Assembly: GCF_003987065.1 (NCBI RefSeq)
Contig: NZ_PIPY01000004.1
Coordinates: 62,001 to 126,000, forward strand
Length of the DNA: 64,000 nucleotides
Origin: Pseudidiomarina insulisalsae
Lineage (GTDB): Bacteria > Pseudomonadota > Gammaproteobacteria > Enterobacterales > Alteromonadaceae
Direction of reading: 5' to 3'
The position numbers and the translations under genes are program-made. The notes beneath the pieces were generated by a model. That model worked only from the letters and a program-made list of their open reading frames with translations. It was not told where the DNA came from and searched no databases. Positions 44,954 to 57,098 of this stretch are shown one piece after another (positions within the stretch are counted from its first letter, which is position 1; each line of letters opens with the position of its first letter).

Positions 44954-46404
44954 CGCATACTTTCGACTTCGCGCTTTTTCGCCATCAACTGCTCAATGCG
45001 AGCCTGAATACGACGTTGTTCCAGCCGATTATCGTTGTGGGTATGCGCGTTGTGAAGATGATCAATAGCGCGCTCAAACTGTCCGTAGAGTGCCATCAGT
45101 TCAGCATTCGCTTCATGCATACCTGCGGTGTTACCAAGCAGACGATGGGCGTCAATGAGCAGTGAGTACGCGATGGTACTTTGCGGGTTACGGATCAGAT
45201 AGCTGCGTAATAACTCGATGGCCCGTCTGGCGTCACCACTTTTCACCGCGGCGTTGGCATAATTGAGGGTGACTGTCTGCTCATTGGGCATACGCTGGTA
45301 CGCCTGCTCCAGCATGCTGAGCGCTTCATCATAACGCTTTTGCGCCAGTAAAATATCGGTCTGGACGTCCAGATAAAACGTATTCAGCGGCTCGGCATTA
45401 TAGAGCGGAGCCAGTGCCTGCTCTGCGGCATCGGCCTGCTCACTGTCGAGCAGGGCGATTGCCAGACCGTACCGGGCTGCTTTGGCAATGGCCGGGTTGT
45501 CGCTTTGCATATCTTGCCGCGCAGCCTGGGCGTTATAGTTACGCAAATGGCGCACTAACACCCGGTACTTAGCCAGCCAGAAAGCCTCTTCGTTACGGTT
45601 AAAGTCGCGTTGTTGGCGCAGCTGCTCGGCCCGCAAGCGCGTATCGGCAATGCGCGATTCACTGAGCGGGTGGGTCAGCAGCATTTCCGGTGGCTTACTG
45701 ACGTAACGGTATTTTTCTGCCAGACGTCCGAAGAAGTCGGGCGCGCCCATGGGGTCAAAGCCGCTGTTGGCTAAAATAGTTAAGCCGATGCGGTCGGCTT
45801 CCTGCTCAAAGAGCCGGGTGTAGTTGATGCTGCGTTGTTGCATACCCGCGACGCTGGCCTGCGCTGCTGCCATACCGGCTTCGGGGTTGGCGATACCCAC
45901 CAGAATGGCGCCTAACAGGGTGACAATGGATAGCGGGCTGGTGCGCTCCATGGCTTCCATATTGCGCACGATGTGCCGCTGCGAGACGTGTGCGATTTCA
46001 TGCGCAAGTACCGATGCCAACTCCGACTCATTACGGGTTTCGGCTAATAATCCGGTATTTATGCCAATATGGCCGCCAAAGAACGCGAAAGCGTTAATCT
46101 GGTCCTGATTCACCCAGAAAAAAGTAAAAGGAAAGCGGACGTCATTGGCGTTGCGCACCAGACGGGTACCAATATCATGCAGATAGGCATCGAGTACCGG
46201 GTCGCCGACAATGGGAGCAGACGCGCGAATCTGGCGCATGTACATGTCGCCGACGGCTTTTTCCCGTTCAATGGACATCACACTGCCGCCGGCGGTGCCT
46301 ATTTCTGGCAGACGCGTCTGTTGTGCGGCGCTGGTTGCTGAAGCGAAGGCAAAAACAGCGGCCAGGCTTAGCGCTGTGAGATGTGATTTGAACGAATACA
46401 ACAT
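44950..46404 (-). CDS. bepA: Outer-membrane quality-control metalloprotease/chaperone BepA
   Basis: Periplasmic M48 protease with TPR domain that assists or degrades LptD and other outer-membrane proteins. 484 residues (E. coli BepA 487). Signal peptide to about residue 27, zinc motif HEIAH starting at His135, third ligand Glu in FEQEADRIG, and four C-terminal TPR-like repeats (about 300-470). Divergent from perM as in E. coli. Confidence 0.95.
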   Translation of the reverse strand: MLYSFKSHLTALSLAAVFAFASATSAAQQTRLPEIGTAGGSVMSIEREKAVGDMYMRQIRASAPIVGDPVLDAYLHDIGTRLVRNANDVRFPFTFFWVNQDQINAFAFFGGHIGINTGLLAETRNESELASVLAHEIAHVSQRHIVRNMEAMERTSPLSIVTLLGAILVGIANPEAGMAAAQASVAGMQQRSINYTRLFEQEADRIGLTILANSGFDPMGAPDFFGRLAEKYRYVSKPPEMLLTHPLSESRIADTRLRAEQLRQQRDFNRNEEAFWLAKYRVLVRHLRNYNAQAARQDMQSDNPAIAKAARYGLAIALLDSEQADAAEQALAPLYNAEPLNTFYLDVQTDILLAQKRYDEALSMLEQAYQRMPNEQTVTLNYANAAVKSGDARRAIELLRSYLIRNPQSTIAYSLLIDAHRLLGNTAGMHEANAELMALYGQFERAIDHLHNAHTHNDNRLEQRRIQARIEQLMAKKREVESMR

Positions 46405-46487
46405 AAAGTCAGGAAACCTACTCGGTACGGCCAGTTTATAGAGTTCACTATAGGGAAAAGGTTCCCTTATTTGAATAGTTTAAACTG

Positions 46488-46493
46488 TATAAT
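46488..46493 (+). promoter_or_regulatory. perM promoter -10 element
   Basis: Consensus TATAAT preceded by CTG, 60 bases before the perM ATG; the -35 (CCTTAT at 46465-46470) is poor. Confidence 0.4.
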
Positions 46494-46552
46494 ATCAGCA
46501 AACACAGTTATTATGAGCGCCAGCACAACCCAATTCAGGAGATGGTTTCGCT

Positions 46553-47632
46553 ATGTGGGATTACTTAAAGGCCTGGTATCAACGTAAATTCTCGGATCCC
46601 GATGCCATTACGCTGTTCCTGCTACTTGCGGTGCTGTTTTTACTGATTATCTTTTTTGGCCATTTGCTTGCGCCTATTCTGGTTGCCATCGCGTTGGCAT
46701 ATTTGCTCGACTGGCCCATTCAGCGTTTACAGGCAGTGGGTCTGAGCCGTTTATTAGCCGTGTTAATCGTCTTTACGCTGTTCATTGCTTTGAACGTGTT
46801 GCTGATCCTGTTTTTTGTCCCCGTTATCTGGCAGCAGAGTATTGCTTTGATAAGTGAGCTACCGGATATGTTCACTGAGCTCAAGGAGCAACTCGATCGC
46901 TTACCGGAGATGTTCCCCGGCTATGTCAGCGAAACCAATATCCACAGGTTCATTGAGAATATCAATCAGCGCGTCTTACAGCTTGGCGAAGTCATTATCA
47001 GTCAGTCATTGAGCCGTATTATTGGTTTTATGGCGTTACTGATCTATCTGATTGTGGTGCCGCTGCTGATGTTCTTTATGCTGAAAGATAAAAGCGAGTT
47101 ATTAGGTCACATCAGCCGTACCTTGCCGGCCAACCGCCGGTTGATTTCGCAGGTCAGCGACGAAATGAACCTGCAAATTATGAATTATATTCGCGGCAAA
47201 GCGATTGAAGTCGTGATTGTCGGTGTGGTCAGCTATGTCACCTTTGCGTTGCTTGATTTACGCTACGCGGCCTTGCTGGGCGTACTGGTAGGCTTGTCGG
47301 TGCTCATCCCTTATATTGGTGCAGCCGTGGTGACCTTGCCGGTCGCCTTGGTGGCGTTATTCCAGTTTGGCTGGTCGGCAATGTTTGCTTACGTGATGAT
47401 CGCGTACCTGGTGATTCAGGCCCTTGATGGCAACCTGCTGGTGCCTTTATTGTTCTCTGAAGCGGTGAGCTTGAACCCGGTTTATATTATCGGTGCGGTG
47501 TTGATTTTTGGTGGCTTGTGGGGCTTCTGGGGGGTATTTTTTGCGATTCCGTTGGCCAGTCTGGTAAAAGCTGTGATTACCGCACTTTCCAGCGATGCGC
47601 CGATCCCTCCGCAGGAAAAACCGGCGCCTTAG
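46553..47632 (+). CDS. perM: AI-2E family transporter PerM
   Basis: 359-residue inner-membrane protein with about seven or eight helices and the family block MFFMLKDKSELL, plus the conserved DGNLLVPLLFSEAVSLNP near the end. Family includes AI-2 exporters and Na+/H+ antiporters; E. coli PerM function is unsettled. AGGAGA ribosome site. Confidence 0.92.
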   Translation: MWDYLKAWYQRKFSDPDAITLFLLLAVLFLLIIFFGHLLAPILVAIALAYLLDWPIQRLQAVGLSRLLAVLIVFTLFIALNVLLILFFVPVIWQQSIALISELPDMFTELKEQLDRLPEMFPGYVSETNIHRFIENINQRVLQLGEVIISQSLSRIIGFMALLIYLIVVPLLMFFMLKDKSELLGHISRTLPANRRLISQVSDEMNLQIMNYIRGKAIEVVIVGVVSYVTFALLDLRYAALLGVLVGLSVLIPYIGAAVVTLPVALVALFQFGWSAMFAYVMIAYLVIQALDGNLLVPLLFSEAVSLNPVYIIGAVLIFGGLWGFWGVFFAIPLASLVKAVITALSSDAPIPPQEKPAP

Positions 47633-47647
47633 CTTAAGCTCGCTGCA

Positions 47648-48115
47648 TTAATCTTCTAACGCGTCGAGCACCACCTGGTGATGGTCTTTGGTTTTGAATT
47701 TATCAAAGACCTTCCCGATAGTGCCGTCCTGATCGATCAAAAAACTAATGCGGTGGATACCATCGTATTCACGGCCCATAAACTTCTTCAGTCCCCAGAC
47801 GCCAAAAGCTTCGGCCACCGAGTGGTCTTCATCACTTAGCAGGGTAAAGTTCAGCTCATCGCGCTCAGTAAACTTCGCCAGACGCTTAGGCGCGTCGGGG
47901 CTAATACCGATAGTCACGACATTGTGGCGGGCCAGTTCCTGCTGGTGGTCACGCAGTTGTTGTGCCTGCACGGTGCAGCCAGGTGTCATCGCTTTTGGAT
48001 AAAAATAAACCAGCACTTTACCTTCTTTAAGCAAATCGGTGAGTGCTACCTGCTCCTCATTAGCGTCAGGTAACTTAAACTCTGGAGCCTTATCTCCGGC
48101 TTTCAGGGTATTCAT
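47648..48115 (-). CDS. bcp: Thioredoxin-dependent peroxiredoxin BCP, one-cysteine
   Basis: Reduces hydroperoxides, cytoplasmic, 155 residues. Peroxidatic Cys47 lies in KAMTPGCTVQA. The resolving cysteine that E. coli BCP has five residues later is Gln here, and there is no other cysteine in the protein, so it must use an external thiol for resolution. Convergent with perM. Confidence 0.95.
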   Translation of the reverse strand: MNTLKAGDKAPEFKLPDANEEQVALTDLLKEGKVLVYFYPKAMTPGCTVQAQQLRDHQQELARHNVVTIGISPDAPKRLAKFTERDELNFTLLSDEDHSVAEAFGVWGLKKFMGREYDGIHRISFLIDQDGTIGKVFDKFKTKDHHQVVLDALED

Positions 48116-48261
48116 AGTGGACCTCTTTATCAGGGTTATATCAGCTTCATTGAAACGCTGCCTATCTTAGGCAAACTAATCGCCAAACGCAAAGCGACAG
48201 GCCTTGTGTTTAACCGCGTTCAAAAGTACCATTGTCGACTTAAAAAAGATCAGGAGTAGCA

Positions 48262-49149
48262 ATGTTAACAGGTAGTATCGTCGCGTTAGTGACACCTTTC
48301 ACCGAGCATGGCAACGTCGATTACGCAGCCCTCGAAGATTTAGTCAACTGGCATGTCGAGCAAGGTAGTGATGCCCTGGTGATTATGGGTACCACCGGTG
48401 AATCAGCCACCATGAGCCACGATGAGCACGTGCTGGTGGTGAGTGCTGCCTGTGAATTGGCTGATGGTCGTATTCAGATTATTGCCGGCAATGGCTCCAA
48501 CTCTACTGCCGAGGCGGTGCACCTGACCGAGCGTATGGCTAAGCTGCCTGTTGCTGGTTTTCTGAATGTAAATCCCTATTACAACAAGCCTTCTCAGCGT
48601 GGCCTGCTGGCGCATTATCGCGCCTGCTGTGACGCCAGTGATTTGCCGCAATTACTTTATAACGTACCTGGGCGCACCGGTGCCGATGTGCTACCGGAGC
48701 AGGTCGCTGAACTGGCGGAGATTCCGAATATTGTCGGTATCAAAGAAGCCACCGGGGATCTGAGCAGAGTCGCTGAGTTACGTCGCTTATGCGGCAGTAA
48801 CTTCATTCTGCTAAGTGGCGATGACCCTACCGGCTGTGACTTTATGCTGCAGGGTGGCGATGGTGTTATCAGCGTTACCGCCAACGTTATGCCTGCTGTT
48901 ATGAAGCAAATGGTAGATGCTGCAGTGCGCGGTAATAACGAAGAAGCAAAAGCGCTGGATGAAAAAATGCAGGCCGTACACGAAGCAATGTTCGTCCAGG
49001 CCAACCCCATTCCAGTGAAATGGGCACTGGCGTGCATGGGCAAATTAGAACCTAATTACCGGTTGCCAATGACGGAGCCGGAACTTCCGCAACAACAACA
49101 TATCGAACAAACATTACAACAAGCTGGAATTCTAAGCGCGGAGTCATAA
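48262..49149 (+). CDS. dapA: 4-hydroxy-tetrahydrodipicolinate synthase
   Basis: First committed step of lysine/diaminopimelate synthesis, condensing pyruvate with aspartate semialdehyde. 295 residues, TIM barrel. MGTTGESATM, YNVPGRTG (active-site Tyr) and the Schiff-base Lys in GIKEATGD are conserved. AGGAG ribosome site. Coupled to bamC by TAATG. Confidence 0.97.
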   Translation: MLTGSIVALVTPFTEHGNVDYAALEDLVNWHVEQGSDALVIMGTTGESATMSHDEHVLVVSAACELADGRIQIIAGNGSNSTAEAVHLTERMAKLPVAGFLNVNPYYNKPSQRGLLAHYRACCDASDLPQLLYNVPGRTGADVLPEQVAELAEIPNIVGIKEATGDLSRVAELRRLCGSNFILLSGDDPTGCDFMLQGGDGVISVTANVMPAVMKQMVDAAVRGNNEEAKALDEKMQAVHEAMFVQANPIPVKWALACMGKLEPNYRLPMTEPELPQQQHIEQTLQQAGILSAES

Positions 49150-50210
49150 TGAACGTTTTTTCTAAGGGAATTATCTGTCTGTCGACGCTGGCCCTGGCGG
49201 CCTGTAGCTTTACCCCGCGCGAGCGCGCCGAGGGTGGCTTCGACTATACCAACGTCGAGCGGACCGGCAAGTTACAGCCAGCACCAGGTAAGCAACTGCC
49301 TGCTAGTTCGCGGCAATTTGAAATACCGGACACCCAGGTGCAGGGCGCGGTCGGTCGTGACATGAATGTGTTGCCCCCGGTTCTGGTGCGCGGTACAGCG
49401 GCGGGGAGTCGCGCCAGCGATGCCAGCGAACTGACCGCCGTCGACTTTTCTGAACTGGATGGTATGGATGACTTGCCGGCCTTTACCTGGGACGGTATTA
49501 AAGCGACGTTAGCGCGTAAGAATATTGACATTGTCAGTGAGACCGAAGAACAGTCACTGACCACCGGTTGGGTGGCCGAACAGATGCTGGTCGGTGAAGA
49601 CGAACTGGAAGCAACGGTCAAACGTCGCTTCGAGGTGACCATGGAAGTTCCTGATCATCGCCGAACCGCCACGGTAGTGGTCGATATGGTTGACAAGCAA
49701 GTCAGCGGACCGGGCGCGGCAATGGCGCCGGCGGGCGTCAGTGACGGCAATGCCGAAGCCAACTTGCTGAACAGCATGATTAATGAAATTGCGGTGCGCC
49801 AGCAGGGGGTCTTTGAAGCTGCGGAAGCCGCTGCCACGGTTGAAGTCAAACCGACCTTTAATGACGCCGGTTACCCTGCCTATGAGTTGAATATTGGCTT
49901 TGACGTGGCCTGGCCACTGATGGCTGATGTACTGGCTGGCCTTGGTTTTGAAATTGATGATTTAAACCAGACGGCGGGTATGTACTATCTTGAGTATATG
50001 CGTGATCCGGGCTTTAGCCTGACTTTCTGGAACAACCGTGAAGAAGGTAAGCTGGATATTCCAGATGGCTCGTATCAGTTGAATGTTAAAGGTGATGATG
50101 ACACTACCACCATCACCTTGTACCAAGGCGATGAACCTTTATCCGCTGCAGATGTGGACCGTTTATACGGACCCATCGCTGCAGAAATTCGTCAGCGTAG
50201 CGCGCTGTAA
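49149..50210 (+). CDS. bamC: Outer-membrane assembly lipoprotein BamC
   Basis: BAM-complex lipoprotein, 353 residues. Lipobox LAAC with Cys19. An unstructured N-terminal stretch and two helix-grip domains (about 95-215 and 235-345) are expected; DYTNVERTG near the N terminus matches the BamD-binding segment. The dapA-bamC-purC order is conserved in E. coli. Confidence 0.93.
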   Translation: MNVFSKGIICLSTLALAACSFTPRERAEGGFDYTNVERTGKLQPAPGKQLPASSRQFEIPDTQVQGAVGRDMNVLPPVLVRGTAAGSRASDASELTAVDFSELDGMDDLPAFTWDGIKATLARKNIDIVSETEEQSLTTGWVAEQMLVGEDELEATVKRRFEVTMEVPDHRRTATVVVDMVDKQVSGPGAAMAPAGVSDGNAEANLLNSMINEIAVRQQGVFEAAEAAATVEVKPTFNDAGYPAYELNIGFDVAWPLMADVLAGLGFEIDDLNQTAGMYYLEYMRDPGFSLTFWNNREEGKLDIPDGSYQLNVKGDDDTTTITLYQGDEPLSAADVDRLYGPIAAEIRQRSAL

Positions 50211-50240
50211 CTTGTGATTTAGCTGGAGAACCTGCTGCTC

Positions 50241-50954
50241 ATGGAAAAACGTACTGAACTTTATCGTGGAAAAGCCAAAACGGTTTTTACAACTGATGAT
50301 CCGGAGCGTTTGATCTTGCACTTCCGTAACGATACCTCGGCTTTTGACGGCGAAAAAGTTGAGCAACTTGAACGTAAGGGCATGATCAATAATAAGTTTA
50401 ATAACTTTATTATGGCCAAGCTTGAGGCAGCAGGGGTAGCAACGCAAATTGATCGCGTACTAAGCGATACGGACACCTTGGTCAAACGCCTGGACATGAT
50501 CCCGGTAGAATGCGTCGTGCGTAACTTTGCTGCAGGTAGTCTGGTGCGCCGGCTCGGAGTAGAAGAGGGCAAAGAACTGACGCCACCAACCTTCGAGTTG
50601 TTTCTGAAAAACGATGCCCTGCATGACCCGATGATTAACGAAAGTCATGCAGTGGCGTTTGGCTGGGCTTCAGCTGAGCAGCTAGGCACCATGAAGCAGC
50701 TAACCTTTAAGGTCAACGACGTGCTTAAGCAGCTGTTTGCTGATGCCGGCATGCTGCTGGTGGACTTCAAGTTAGAGTTTGGCGTCGACGCCGACGGTAA
50801 CATCGTATTAGGCGATGAATTTAGTCCTGACGGTTGCCGTTTGTGGGACAAAGAGACGCGCAAAAAGCTCGATAAAGATCGCTTCCGCCAGGGCTTAGGT
50901 GGGGTTGTTGAAGCTTATGAAGAAGTCGCGCAGCGCCTGGGCGTGCAACTATAA
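50241..50954 (+). CDS. purC: SAICAR synthetase
   Basis: Phosphoribosylaminoimidazole-succinocarboxamide synthase of purine synthesis, 237 residues as in E. coli. YRGKAKTVF at the start, [15 protein letters not shown] and VDFKLEFG are family signatures. Overlaps the DUF2897 gene by 6 bp, tail to tail. Confidence 0.97.
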   Translation: MEKRTELYRGKAKTVFTTDDPERLILHFRNDTSAFDGEKVEQLERKGMINNKFNNFIMAKLEAAGVATQIDRVLSDTDTLVKRLDMIPVECVVRNFAAGSLVRRLGVEEGKELTPPTFELFLKNDALHDPMINESHAVAFGWASAEQLGTMKQLTFKVNDVLKQLFADAGMLLVDFKLEFGVDADGNIVLGDEFSPDGCRLWDKETRKKLDKDRFRQGLGGVVEAYEEVAQRLGVQL

Positions 50955-51076
50955 CTGATCATCTTTGTCATCACGCTCATCTGAATGCCGTTGCTTACGC
51001 GACGGCATTTTCATATGTGCGGTATGCTTTACCAGCATGATATTGCCGATCACCACGGCAAAGACAACCAGCAAAA

Positions 51077-51092
<16 letters not shown>
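50949..51092 (-). CDS. DUF2897-like small membrane protein, 47 aa
   Basis: 47 residues: [17 protein letters not shown] and a single helix to about residue 21, then a basic and finally acidic tail ([10 protein letters not shown]). GGGAGAT ribosome site. It overlaps the M15 peptidase gene by 16 bp and purC by 6 bp, so it is tightly packed at the end of the yffB-dapE operon, where E. coli has the small gene ypfN. Assigned to DUF2897 from memory of the conserved GNIMLVK-x-KM pattern. Too short for usual cut-offs. Confidence 0.75.
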
Positions 51093-53285
<2,193 letters not shown>

Positions 53286-53349
53286 TGTGGTCTCTTATTT
53301 TTTGAGTTGGCTCAACAGTTGCCCGACATTGTGACAAAAGCCTTGTGGA

Positions 53350-53372
53350 TTCTCCACAGTTTGTGTGGATAA
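53350..53372. promoter_or_regulatory. Paired DnaA boxes upstream of yfbV
   Basis: TTCTCCACA (53350-53358, plus strand, fits TTNTNCACA) and TTATCCACA read on the minus strand (53364-53372), separated by 5 bp and inverted. They lie 108 bases before yfbV; a -10 like TATAAA is at 53419-53424. Nothing else noted in the 194-bp gap. Confidence 0.5.
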
Positions 53373-53479
53373 CTCTGTGAGTTAGCTGCTGTGAACTAGT
53401 TAAGTCACTGAAAAATAATATAAAATCAATATGGTTAAAGCTTGACCAGGTTGATCAAAAGGACAGCAAAAGGATAAAA

Positions 53480-53893
53480 ATGAAACATTCTCTTTGGCAC
53501 GTTTTTAAAACCGGACAAGAGTACGCTGCTATCTGGCCGCACCACGCGGTCGTGGCGGCGATGACTGAAACCCGGGTCGTGCCGGCGGTGAAGTTCGCGG
53601 CGCGGTGGATGCCACCGGCGGCGGTCGTTAATTTGCTGGTTCAGTATCAGTGGTTGGGCATGAGTATGGCGCCACAGGCGCTGATCAGCTCACTGTTTTT
53701 ATTATCGCTGCCAGTGCAGGGCTGGTATTGGCTGGGTAAACGCGCGCTGACGGAGCTCGATCCGCGACTGAAGCACTGGTATCTGGAACTGGCGCAAAAA
53801 CTGCAGGTGCAGCCGCGGACTAAGCCCAAACGCATGGACTTAGCGCGGCTGCTCGATAAGGCGTTACGGGATTTACCGCCTGAGGAGCATTAA
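53480..53893 (+). CDS. yfbV: YfbV/UPF0208 family membrane protein
   Basis: 137 residues with two helices (about 48-66 and 70-86). The segment [15 protein letters not shown] is diagnostic of UPF0208 (DUF412). E. coli YfbV limits MatP-linked macrodomain effects. AAGGA ribosome site. Overlaps xthA tail-to-tail by 4 bp. Confidence 0.9.
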   Translation: MKHSLWHVFKTGQEYAAIWPHHAVVAAMTETRVVPAVKFAARWMPPAAVVNLLVQYQWLGMSMAPQALISSLFLLSLPVQGWYWLGKRALTELDPRLKHWYLELAQKLQVQPRTKPKRMDLARLLDKALRDLPPEEH

Positions 53894-54699
53894 AGTTTAA
53901 ACTCGCTCCATACCGGGGCATGATCCGAAGGTTTTTCGATGCCGCGCAGCTCATAGTCGATACCACTGTCAATCAGCTTATCAGCAAGCTCTGGGGTGGC
54001 CAGAATCAAATCGATTCGCAGCCCGCGATTGTCATCGAAGCCGCGCGAACGATAGTCAAACCAGCTGAACTGATCGGTACTATCATGATGCTGCAGCCGA
54101 TACGTATCGACCAGTCCCCAGTCGAGCAGGCGGTTCAGCCATTCGCGCTCTTCCGGCAGAAAGCTGCACTTACCGGTGCGTAGCCAGCGCTTGGCATTAG
54201 CGTCGCCGATACCAATATCACAGTCCTGGTGCGAGATATTCATGTCACCCATGACCACCACGGGCTGGCTTGGATCAAGGTCTTGCTGCAGATAGTGCAT
54301 CAAATCGGCATAGAATTTTTCTTTTGCCGGAAACTTCAGTGGATGATCACGGCTTTCACCTTGTGGAAAGTAGCCGTTTAAAATACGTACCCGGGTACCA
54401 TCATCCTGAACCAAATCACCCATGATCATACGGCGCTGTGCATCTTCCGCGTCGCCGGGAAAACCAAACTGCGGGTTTTCCAGCGGACGCTTGCTTAACA
54501 GGGCGACACCGTAATGACCTTTTTGCCCATGGTAAATCACGTGATAACCCAATGCCTCAACGTCGGCGAGCGGGAACTGCTCGTCGTGGACTTTGGTTTC
54601 CTGGAGGCCAATCACATCGGGCTGATGCTTTTCAATGAGCGCTTGCAACTGGTGTAAACGGGCGCGAATACCGTTGATATTAAACGAAATGACTTTCAT
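53890..54699 (-). CDS. xthA: Exodeoxyribonuclease III
   Basis: AP endonuclease and 3'-5' exonuclease of base excision repair, 269 residues (E. coli 268). [14 protein letters not shown] (Glu metal ligand), [13 protein letters not shown], and the C-terminal DHAPVWSEF are conserved. The 182-bp gap upstream shows no gene. Confidence 0.97.
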   Translation of the reverse strand: MKVISFNINGIRARLHQLQALIEKHQPDVIGLQETKVHDEQFPLADVEALGYHVIYHGQKGHYGVALLSKRPLENPQFGFPGDAEDAQRRMIMGDLVQDDGTRVRILNGYFPQGESRDHPLKFPAKEKFYADLMHYLQQDLDPSQPVVVMGDMNISHQDCDIGIGDANAKRWLRTGKCSFLPEEREWLNRLLDWGLVDTYRLQHHDSTDQFSWFDYRSRGFDDNRGLRIDLILATPELADKLIDSGIDYELRGIEKPSDHAPVWSEFKL

Positions 54700-54881
54700 C
54701 GTTTTGCGTGTTCCCTTACCAAAAATAGAGTAGCTGATTAGCGTCTGCTAAAAACAGTCTGTTGAATGACGGCGATAAGCATATCAGAAGCCGAAATGGG
54801 GTGCGACCTTGAGGCTGTTGCAGTGCCGAAATTTGGGTATACTGGCGCCAGCATCAAAACGAACAATATGGAGAGAGCAAC

Positions 54882-55949
54882 ATGGCAACCCAGTGGTTGC
54901 AGTTACGTGCCGGCAAGCGGGCGTGGTTGCAGATTAAGGAGCAAGGGCTATCTGAGGCCGATATTAAGTTGTTGGTTGGCGCTTCAGGCGGGCCTAAATG
55001 GTTTGTCTTACAGGGCCTGGACCGCTATCTGTTTGGCGAGCTATTTGCGCAACGCGAGCAACCACTGGACTTGCTCGGTACCTCAGCCGGAGCGTGGCGC
55101 TTTGCCGCCCTGGGACAGAAAGACCCGGTTGCTGCCAGCGAACTTTTTGCCCGCCTCTACAGCACGCAAACGTACAGCGCTAAACCGGACGTGAAGGAAA
55201 TTACCGATGAGGCACGCAAACTGCTGGCCGAATATATTCCCGACAACGCAGTGCAGGAAATTCTGTCGCAGGAGCGGTTTCGTCATCACTGGATTGTCGT
55301 GCGCTGCCGCGGGCTGACCGCCTCTGAAGGGAAACGGCAGCTGGTTGGCCTGCTGGCCTCAGCTGCGGCCAACTCGCTGAAACGGCGCTGGCTGGGTAAG
55401 TTCTATGAGCGGGTGATCTTTCATCACCCGGCGTCGCCGGCGACCTTTGCCGAACACTGGAATGATTTGCCGACACGCTTTGCGACCTTGTCGCAGGATA
55501 ATTTTAAGCAAGCCTTACTGGCAACCGGTTCGATTCCGCTGGTGCTTGAAGGCGTGCGCGATATTCCTGGTGCGCCGGCGGGTATCTACCGTGACGGTGG
55601 CGTGACCGATTACCACTTTGACCTGGATTTTAGCGGCGTTGACGGTCTGGTGCTGTATCCGCATTTTCATCATGAGGTGATCCCCGGCTGGTTTGACAAG
55701 CGTTTAAAAAGTCGCCGTACGAGTGGAAGCTTATGGCCTAATGTGATCCTTCTGACGCCAACGCAAGAATTTATTGATTCGTTGCCCTATCAGAAAATAC
55801 CTGATCGTAAGGACTTTGCTGAGCTCGACGCCAGCGAACGTATTAAGTACTGGCAAAAAGCAGTGGACCAGGGCAAGTGGATGGCGGATCAGCTGCATGA
55901 CTGGATCGCCACGGACAAAATTCGCGATCATGTGCAACTTTGGCAATAA
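54882..55949 (+). CDS. Patatin-like phospholipase
   Basis: 355 residues with the patatin Ser-Asp dyad: the nucleophile elbow GTSAGAW and the DGG motif YRDGGVTDYHF, plus an oxyanion-like LVGASGGPKW near the start. No signal peptide. Likely a cytoplasmic or membrane-associated lipid acyl hydrolase; substrate unknown. GGAGAG ribosome site. 33 bp before hemH. Confidence 0.85.
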   Translation: MATQWLQLRAGKRAWLQIKEQGLSEADIKLLVGASGGPKWFVLQGLDRYLFGELFAQREQPLDLLGTSAGAWRFAALGQKDPVAASELFARLYSTQTYSAKPDVKEITDEARKLLAEYIPDNAVQEILSQERFRHHWIVVRCRGLTASEGKRQLVGLLASAAANSLKRRWLGKFYERVIFHHPASPATFAEHWNDLPTRFATLSQDNFKQALLATGSIPLVLEGVRDIPGAPAGIYRDGGVTDYHFDLDFSGVDGLVLYPHFHHEVIPGWFDKRLKSRRTSGSLWPNVILLTPTQEFIDSLPYQKIPDRKDFAELDASERIKYWQKAVDQGKWMADQLHDWIATDKIRDHVQLWQ

Positions 55950-55982
55950 AGTTGCCGATTGCAGTGACAGATGAGGTAAGAC

Positions 55983-57071
55983 ATGGACTATCGCGGTTTT
56001 CCTGACTTCTCCCACGGCCAGGCAGATAAAATCGGTGTATTGGTGACGAATCTGGGTACGCCCGATGCGCCAGATGCCCCTTCGCTACGACGTTATCTGA
56101 GACAGTTTCTGGCTGACCCCCGGGTGGTCGAAGTACCACGTGCGCTGTGGTGGTTAATTCTTAACGGCGTCATTCTGCGCATTCGTCCGCGGCGTTCGGC
56201 AGCTGCCTACAAAACGGTGTGGACCGAGCGAGGCTCGCCTTTGTTGTTTCATACCAAAGATCAGGCCGCGAAGCTGCAACAAAAATTGCAACAGGACTAC
56301 GGCGATAACGTAGTGGTGGGTTACGCCATGCGCTATGGCTCACCCGCCATTGGCACAGTGATTGACGAAATGCTTGAGGCAGGCGTACGCAAGCTGGTGT
56401 TATTACCGCTGTATCCGCAGTATTCAGGAGCGACCACTGGCTCAACGTTTGACGCGTTAGCCCATGATTTTACCCGTCGACGCTGGTTACCTGACTTTCG
56501 CTTTATCAGTCATTACCATGATGATGCCGGTTACATTAAAGCGTGTGCGGCGCAGATTAAAGCATTCTGGACACAGCACGGGCAACCGCAAAAACTGATT
56601 TTTTCTTATCATGGTGTGCCACTGAAATACCTGCAAAAAGGCGATCCTTATCACTGTGAGTGTCACAAAACCTCGCGCCTGATTGCCAACGAGCTGGGGC
56701 TCGGTAACGAAGACTACCTGACCACCTTTCAGTCACGCTTTGGCCGCGAGGAATGGCTAAAACCGTACACCGATGCGACGTTAAAAGCGTTGCCTGAACA
56801 AGGCGTGAAAAATGTGCAGGTAGTTTGTCCCGGCTTCAGCGCGGACTGTCTTGAGACCATTGAAGAGATTGGCGAAGAAAACCGCGAGTACTTTGAAGAA
56901 GCCGGCGGCGAGTCTTATGCTTATATTCCGGCGCTCAACGCGACTGATGCGCATATTGACGCACTCGCTGCAATAGTGCAACGTGAGTTACAGGGATGGC
57001 AACTAACGCGCGATGAACAACAAAGCGCGGAGCGCGCACAACAGCTGGAAAAAGACTACGGATCCATTTAG
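55983..57071 (+). CDS. hemH: Ferrochelatase
   Basis: Inserts Fe(II) into protoporphyrin IX to make heme. 362 residues, at the long end for Gram-negative enzymes (E. coli 320). GVLVTNLGTPDAP near the start, the metal/active-site His in FSYHGVPL and CPGFSADCLETIEEI. It has the CxCxKT segment YHCECHKTS; whether a [2Fe-2S] cluster exists cannot be told. Confidence 0.96.
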   Translation: MDYRGFPDFSHGQADKIGVLVTNLGTPDAPDAPSLRRYLRQFLADPRVVEVPRALWWLILNGVILRIRPRRSAAAYKTVWTERGSPLLFHTKDQAAKLQQKLQQDYGDNVVVGYAMRYGSPAIGTVIDEMLEAGVRKLVLLPLYPQYSGATTGSTFDALAHDFTRRRWLPDFRFISHYHDDAGYIKACAAQIKAFWTQHGQPQKLIFSYHGVPLKYLQKGDPYHCECHKTSRLIANELGLGNEDYLTTFQSRFGREEWLKPYTDATLKALPEQGVKNVQVVCPGFSADCLETIEEIGEENREYFEEAGGESYAYIPALNATDAHIDALAAIVQRELQGWQLTRDEQQSAERAQQLEKDYGSI

Positions 57072-57098
57072 CGAACGAAAGAAGGAGCAAGAGCGACT

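Noticed and set aside
54766-55194. 142-aa open frame overlapping the patatin-like gene start
   Set aside because: Out of frame with the well-supported patatin gene, no ribosome site, composition of a shadow.
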